Positions 15,644 to 19,852 of a DNA stretch of 19,852 nucleotides are shown piece by piece. The translations under genes were made by a program, and so were the position numbers. Every line of letters begins with the position of its first letter. Within the stretch, counting starts at the first letter, position 1. Under the pieces are notes generated by a model. That model saw nothing but the letters and a program-made list of their open reading frames with translations, was not told the origin of the DNA and made no database searches. Location of the stretch: assembly GCA_002433235.1 (NCBI GenBank), contig DJHS01000055.1, positions 1-19,852 on the forward strand, given 5' to 3'. Origin of the DNA: UBA6614 sp002433235. GTDB lineage: Bacteria > Verrucomicrobiota > Verrucomicrobiia > Limisphaerales > UBA1100.

Positions 15644-17536
15644 TCACTTCGAGGCGCTGCGACGGGCAATGTATTGGCGGATGAGAGGGATTTTGGCTTT
15701 GGCGGCGAGCTTCAGGGCGTGGGCTTTGTCGGCCGGAACCAAGGGTTCGATGCCGTACCAGTACATAAGTGGGAGGTTGTGATCGTCCTTGTCTGTCTCA
15801 TGAACGACCAACGCCTCGGCAAGTGACCAGCGTTTGTCCAGCGGGATGCGTTGCAGCGCGCTGGCGAGGTAAAGGCGCACGAATGTGGAGCTGTCGGTGG
15901 CGGCCATTTTCACCAGTTGATCCAGAATGGGCTGGCTTGGATTCTTGTTTTCCAGAGCGCATTGGATGGCCCAGCCGCGCAGGGTTTCGTCCTTGTCGGC
16001 CATGAGCTTGAGCAGTGTGGATGGGTTCAGACCAAACATGGAATGATGCGCCAACATGGTGCGCAGCCGGAAGGTGGGGTTGTTCTTGGGGTCAAGGTAT
16101 ACCTTAGCCAAGAGAGATGGGGTTACGGCCTCGGTGGTGGAAACGCCCTCATTGGGACCCTGATTGCGAGCGGCATACGCACGCTCTTGAAGGATGCGCC
16201 GAGCATGATCGGCATACCAATCGTTAACGTGGTTCAGGTTTTTTATCAATTCGCTGTCATTAAGCTTGGCGAGATTGAGGTTCATTACGGTTTTGCAGTT
16301 CTCATGGGTGACGCGGTAAATGCGGCCGGTGCCTTTCTGGTGCACGATGCGGCCGCAGATGTCCGCATCATTCCAGTCGATGATCCAAACACCGCCCTCG
16401 GGGCCGGTGTCCATGTTAAATCCCAGGAAATGATTGTCATGCGCCACCATGAAATCGCCTCCATGCGTGCCTTTGAAACCCGAGCCCCGCCGCTCCAGCT
16501 TGTCAACGTACAGCAGGTGGTGGTGGATGTTCCCCATGAAGGCGTGCCCATGATATTCCTCAGGGAACGCGCCACCGGTATAGATTTGGCAGCCGCCGTG
16601 GGCAAAGCCGCCCTTGCGCTGGCGGTTATTTTTCGCGGAGAAGGCACCGTTCGCATAAAAATAAGCCAGACCGCCTTCATGTTTTCGGCCGCCATAATTC
16701 TGGTGCACATGGTCGGCGATGGTCTTGATGTCGTTGTAGACATGCGGGTTAAAGTGCCGGCCGCCTTGGCGGTGATAACGGCCTCCCTGGATCATGTGCC
16801 AAAGGTGCGGAATGACACAGGCGGTAATGAAGGCTTGGCCGCGGTTGTCGAAGTCCAGCCCCCACGGGTTGCTCGTCCCCCAGGCAAAGACCTCAAACTT
16901 TTCCTTAGTGGGATGATAACGCCACACGCCGGCGTTGATGCGCTGCCGCTCGTTGTCCGGCGCGCCGGGTTTGCCAACGTTGCTGTGGGTAAACACGCCG
17001 TGGCAGCCATACAGCCAGCCATCGGGACCCCAGGTAAAACTGTTTAACGTCTCGTGACGGTCCTGACGACCCCAGCCATCCAGCACAACCTTGGGCTCGC
17101 CATCGGGAACATCGTCGCCGTTCTTGTCAGGATAAAACAACAGGTTGGGCGGAGACCCGACCCATACGCCACCAAAGCCCACCTGCAGACCCGTCGGAAA
17201 AAACAGCTTGTCGACGAACACCTTCTTCTTGTCGAACTTGCCGTCACCATCGGTGTCCTCGAGAATGATGATACGCCCCTGCGGCCCTTCATTGAAGGTG
17301 TCGCTGCGTCGCGTCGCGTAGTTCAGGTTTTCGCAAACCCACACGCGGCCACGGTCATCAAAGCAGAAAGCAAACGGCTGCACGACATCCGGTTCGGCGG
17401 CAAACTGGGTGACCTTGAACCCCTTCGGCAGGGTCATCCGGGCAACAGCCTCAGCAGGTGTGTAGGAGGGTTTTTTCTGGGCCAAGACCGTGAACGAGAC
17501 GGCCAACGAGAGAGCGATCCAGTGAATGGCTTTCAT
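15644..17536 (-). CDS. PVC-type membrane-bound dehydrogenase propeller, heme domain absent
   Basis: Exported protein of 630 residues with the beta-propeller N-terminal domain of the PVC putative membrane-bound dehydrogenase family, distantly related to soluble glucose/sorbosone dehydrogenases. Signal peptide 1-20. After LPKGFKVTQFAAEPDVVQPF come FDDRGRVWVCEN, a calcium-like loop DTDGDGKFD (94-102), a second loop DKNGDDVPD (137-145), and NSFTWGPDGWLYGCHG. NPWGLDFDNRG and WIIDWNDADICGRI follow further on. From about residue 455 the sequence is helical with HEAT-like repeats. Many relatives are 900-1,100 residues long and end in a CxxCH cytochrome domain; none is present here, and the reading frame ends at TGA with no broken remnant downstream. 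The ATG at 17536 is chosen because the signal peptide follows it; the in-frame start at 17575 adds 13 polar residues. Redox activity on a sugar is inferred only. Confidence 0.87.
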   Translation of the reverse strand: MKAIHWIALSLAVSFTVLAQKKPSYTPAEAVARMTLPKGFKVTQFAAEPDVVQPFAFCFDDRGRVWVCENLNYATRRSDTFNEGPQGRIIILEDTDGDGKFDKKKVFVDKLFFPTGLQVGFGGVWVGSPPNLLFYPDKNGDDVPDGEPKVVLDGWGRQDRHETLNSFTWGPDGWLYGCHGVFTHSNVGKPGAPDNERQRINAGVWRYHPTKEKFEVFAWGTSNPWGLDFDNRGQAFITACVIPHLWHMIQGGRYHRQGGRHFNPHVYNDIKTIADHVHQNYGGRKHEGGLAYFYANGAFSAKNNRQRKGGFAHGGCQIYTGGAFPEEYHGHAFMGNIHHHLLYVDKLERRGSGFKGTHGGDFMVAHDNHFLGFNMDTGPEGGVWIIDWNDADICGRIVHQKGTGRIYRVTHENCKTVMNLNLAKLNDSELIKNLNHVNDWYADHARRILQERAYAARNQGPNEGVSTTEAVTPSLLAKVYLDPKNNPTFRLRTMLAHHSMFGLNPSTLLKLMADKDETLRGWAIQCALENKNPSQPILDQLVKMAATDSSTFVRLYLASALQRIPLDKRWSLAEALVVHETDKDDHNLPLMYWYGIEPLVPADKAHALKLAAKAKIPLIRQYIARRSASK

Positions 17537-17628
17537 GCGTGGACGAATCCTCGGGGAACAATCCCCAATGATCAAGTAAGATTCAATTTGCAGTGGACGG
17601 TTGATTCAGTCGAGGGCAGTTTTTCGGC

Positions 17629-17841
17629 ATGAACGAAAACGATGAAAAACGACTGGTGAAAATCGAATCCGCCCTGGCGCACATGGAGCAACTGACGGAA
17701 ACCCTGAATAAGACGATTATCGAACAGGACAAAACCCTACGGCGCCTTTCACAGCAAGTGGAAACCCTCACCGAACGCGCCTCTGCCGAAGACATGAAAG
17801 CCGCCAAGGAAAATGTGTCCAAGCCGCCGCACTATCAGTGA
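17629..17841 (+). CDS. slyX: SlyX family protein
   Basis: Short cytoplasmic coiled-coil protein of 70 residues. It shows the SlyX pattern: a heptad-rich helix (RLVKIESALAHMEQLTETLN, then LRRLSQQVETLTER) and the C-terminal PPHY motif that marks the family. Function is unknown in all organisms. Length is typical. It is divergent from the PVC dehydrogenase gene across 92 bases and is followed after 11 bases by the uncharacterised exported coiled-coil protein on the same strand, so the two may be co-transcribed. Only a weak GAGGG lies upstream of the ATG. Confidence 0.85.
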   Translation: MNENDEKRLVKIESALAHMEQLTETLNKTIIEQDKTLRRLSQQVETLTERASAEDMKAAKENVSKPPHYQ

Positions 17842-17852
17842 GATTCTGACCC

Positions 17853-19445
17853 TTGATTGCGAGCTTTCCGCGGAGGCCAAAAAACGGTAGTCTTCCCGCC
17901 TTGAATCGTTCTCGCGTCAGCAAATGTTTGGCCGCGTGTATTGCCACGCTAACCGTTGCCCGTGCCGACTCCGTGGTGACCCTTGACGGACGAACCTTCG
18001 AGGGACAAATCGAGCTTCAATCCGGTGCGCTGAAAATTGGCGCCGCAACGGTTCCTTTTAAAAATATCCGCAGTGCAAAATTTTCAAAAGAAACCAAGGA
18101 ACCAGCCGAGGCCAAAGACGAGTTGACCCGACTGACGAAAGACCTGTGGGTCACCCAAAAGGCAGGCGTCCTGAGTTGGGACGGTTCGTACATCGCCCGG
18201 CCGGCGGTGGCCATGAACGACACCAAAGTCAGCCTTGAAGGGGAAACCAAGGATGTTTTCCTGAGCACCATCAATACAGCGGCCATATTCTTCGGCCGCA
18301 TTTCCCTCGCCGACGCCTTTGTGCTGCGCAAACAACAACAGCCGGGCGTCCTGCTGACCAATGGCGAATTTCTGCCAGGCAAGGTCAAATCCCTGAATGA
18401 GGGTGTTGTGCAGTTGGAATCCATTTTGCTCGGCCGCAAATTAATTTCAGCGGGAACAGAGGCAGCGGCCATTTGGCTACGCAAGCCCAAGCCTGTCGAA
18501 TCGCGCTTCACCTTGCGCACGGCGGATGGCTCTCTGCTACTGGTCAAAGAGCCCGGCTTTGTAAACGGCATGTTGCACCTGAACGGAGTACCGTTTCGTG
18601 ATTATCGCATCGCGCAAGAGGATCTCCTGGAAATCAGCAACGGCAACGCTGCCGATGTGCTCACCCTCGCTTGGACCAAGGTGGATAACGCGCCCCTCCA
18701 TCAAAAACCGTTGCTGTTAACGACCGTGTCAAACGTCGGGCGAACGCTGGAGTTACGCCGACGAATGCAGGCCATGACTCCCACGTTACAGATGGCCAAG
18801 AAACGCCTCTCCCAAGCTGAAACCGCAAAAAATTCCAGCCAAGCCGAGCGCCAACAAAAACAACAGCAATGGCGAAAACTGCAGGACACTTGGCGGGCCA
18901 AGAACCAGAAATTCTGGAAGACCAACTCCGACAACCAGCGCATGGTCAACCAAGCCCGCGTCAAGCTGGCTGCCGTCACCCGCGCCGAACGCACGTTAAC
19001 CAATGCCCAACGCACATTGGACAAATATGCCCGCAAGCTCGAAACGTTTGATAAGGATGCCGCCAAATTCGATGCCAAGCCCGCCAAGGATTTTCGCAGG
19101 AAGCGTGATGGTTACCTGCGACCCGTCGAACGGGCAAAACGCGCCGTTCAACAGGCCCGGCAAAAGCTCGACACCGCGCGCCGCAACAACGAGAAGTACA
19201 AGTCTCAGGCTGAGCCCTTGCCCGCACGCATGCAAATTGCCCGGCAGGATCTCGATCAAGCAAAACGCGAAGCTGACCAGGCGATGCAGGTTTACCGAAA
19301 ATCGCTGGAGACATGCCGCGCCGCCAATGCTGCCTACAACGAAGCAAACCAGAACCTACGAGCGATACAACAGGAATACTCACAGGCGGAAAACGAGTTG
19401 CAGGAAATCGAAGCTATCCGGCCAACCATTCCCGAACAGCCTTAA
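17853..19445 (+). CDS. Uncharacterised exported protein: four beta-type repeats plus long coiled coil
   Basis: Protein of 530 residues that I do not recognise. A signal-like segment (about 22-38, KCLAACIATLTVARA) is followed by four related units at about 40-78, 103-148, 164-209 and 218-262. Each begins with a hydrophobic strand and a D/N-G turn (TLDGRTFEGQI, SWDGSYIARP, LTNGEFLPGKV, TADGSLLLVKE) and ends with a strand near AKF, AIFF, AIWL or LEIS, suggesting small repeated beta modules. From about 297 to 520 it is rich in Gln, Ala, Lys and Arg with heptad spacing, a long coiled coil. A cell-envelope scaffold or binding role is possible but not shown. The start is uncertain: TTG at 17853 opens the frame, and TTG at 17901 would give a more ordinary signal peptide (NRSRVSKCLAACIATL). 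No in-frame ATG precedes the signal. It lies 11 bases after slyX and 57 before the propeller gene. Confidence 0.75.
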   Translation: MIASFPRRPKNGSLPALNRSRVSKCLAACIATLTVARADSVVTLDGRTFEGQIELQSGALKIGAATVPFKNIRSAKFSKETKEPAEAKDELTRLTKDLWVTQKAGVLSWDGSYIARPAVAMNDTKVSLEGETKDVFLSTINTAAIFFGRISLADAFVLRKQQQPGVLLTNGEFLPGKVKSLNEGVVQLESILLGRKLISAGTEAAAIWLRKPKPVESRFTLRTADGSLLLVKEPGFVNGMLHLNGVPFRDYRIAQEDLLEISNGNAADVLTLAWTKVDNAPLHQKPLLLTTVSNVGRTLELRRRMQAMTPTLQMAKKRLSQAETAKNSSQAERQQKQQQWRKLQDTWRAKNQKFWKTNSDNQRMVNQARVKLAAVTRAERTLTNAQRTLDKYARKLETFDKDAAKFDAKPAKDFRRKRDGYLRPVERAKRAVQQARQKLDTARRNNEKYKSQAEPLPARMQIARQDLDQAKREADQAMQVYRKSLETCRAANAAYNEANQNLRAIQQEYSQAENELQEIEAIRPTIPEQP

Positions 19446-19502
19446 TTTCCTCAATTCAATTCCCCCTTGCCCAGCTCAGCGTTTGACGCGAGGCTTACGT
19501 CC

Positions 19503-19852
19503 ATGAAATTTTGCTCCGCAATTTTCCTCTTGGCGAACTGGTCCATTGCAATCGCTGCGCCACACAAATTTCAACTCACTGACTGGCCGGGTTGGCGGGG
19601 GTTGAAGGGGGATGGGCATGCGGTGGCGGCGAAAGGGTTGCCGATGAAATGGTCGACGGAGGAGAATGTAGCTTGGAAGGTGAAGCTGCCGGGACGCGGG
19701 CATAGTACGCCGACGATTGTGGGGGATCGGATTTATCTGGCGACAGCCGAGGCGGAGAAACAGGTGCAGTCGGTGCTTTGCCTGAACAAAGCCACGGGCA
19801 AGGTGATTTGGCGGACGCCGGTGCATTCGGGTAAGTTGTTGAAGGGCGGCAA
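19503..19852 (+). CDS. Exported PQQ-like beta-propeller protein (N-terminal part only)
   Basis: The first 116 residues of a protein that continues beyond the window. Signal peptide 1-19 (FLLANWSIAIAA). The mature start WPGWRGLKGDGHA, then LPMKWSTEENVAWKVKLPGR, GHSTPTIVGDRIYLATAE and CLNKATGKVIWRTPV are the standard opening blades of PQQ-like (BamB/quinoprotein-type) propellers common in Planctomycetota and Verrucomicrobiota. Whether it binds PQQ cannot be told from this fragment; most such proteins are uncharacterised. The ATG at 19503 is supported by the signal peptide. It follows the coiled-coil protein by 57 bases on the same strand. Confidence 0.88.
   Translation, partial: MKFCSAIFLLANWSIAIAAPHKFQLTDWPGWRGLKGDGHAVAAKGLPMKWSTEENVAWKVKLPGRGHSTPTIVGDRIYLATAEAEKQVQSVLCLNKATGKVIWRTPVHSGKLLKGG

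Noticed and set aside
17553..17566. GGGGA-ACAA-TCCCC hairpin upstream of the PVC dehydrogenase start
   Set aside because: A five-base stem is too short to support a regulatory call, and no known element is recognised.

Overview
The window looks like a contig from a PVC-superphylum bacterium, most likely Verrucomicrobiota; Planctomycetota and Lentisphaerota are the alternatives. The evidence is gene content: two large secreted cytochromes of the DUF1587/DUF1592/DUF1588/DUF1585 type, a DUF1552 (HxxSHH) protein, a PVC-type membrane-bound dehydrogenase propeller, a GDSL-DUF1080 fusion, a PQQ-like propeller and two sulfatases. Ribosome-binding sites are weak or absent at most starts, which fits these phyla. 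Hand-counted samples give about 58-65% G+C in the core genes. I see 15 protein genes (two cut by the window edges), no tRNA, rRNA, CRISPR array or insertion sequence, and no gene-free stretch over 300 bases apart from two runs of N.

Layout. From 12487 down to position 1, seven minus-strand genes lie head to tail with gaps of 55 bases or less and one 4-base overlap: alpha/beta hydrolase, sulfatase, DUF1552 protein, DUF1592-type cytochrome with a PA14 insert, GH16 glycoside hydrolase, GDSL-DUF1080 protein, and a second DUF1592-type cytochrome that runs off the left edge. This has the form of one operon. Almost every product has an export signal, so the cluster probably acts in the periplasm or at the cell surface on a sulfated, acylated polysaccharide, with heme proteins nearby. 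From 12594 to 14065 there is an accessory block: a plus-strand SUMF1-fold lipoprotein of lower G+C, convergent with a BrnT/BrnA-type toxin-antitoxin pair. From 14122 to 17536 two more minus-strand genes match the first block in theme: an iduronate-2-sulfatase-like sulfatase and a PVC dehydrogenase propeller with no heme site. From 17629 to the right edge the genes run on the plus strand: slyX, an uncharacterised exported repeat/coiled-coil protein, and the start of a PQQ-like propeller protein.

Assembly. Both N runs fall inside the two DUF1592-type genes and neither length appears right. The first (122-431) is bounded by the same 23 bases on both sides; collapsing them gives an unbroken protein that aligns with its paralogue, so the contigs probably overlap. 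The second (4931-5314, 384 N) should hold about 56 bases, judged from the family's usual sequence. Read literally, it shifts the frame and gives a false C-terminus at 4795 in place of the real stop at 4458.

The most defensible candidate for something new is the pairing of a compact sulfatase/esterase/GH16/DUF1080 set with DUF1552 and DUF1592-type cytochromes in one transcription unit. It may be an oxidative route for sulfated glycans, but that role is inference.
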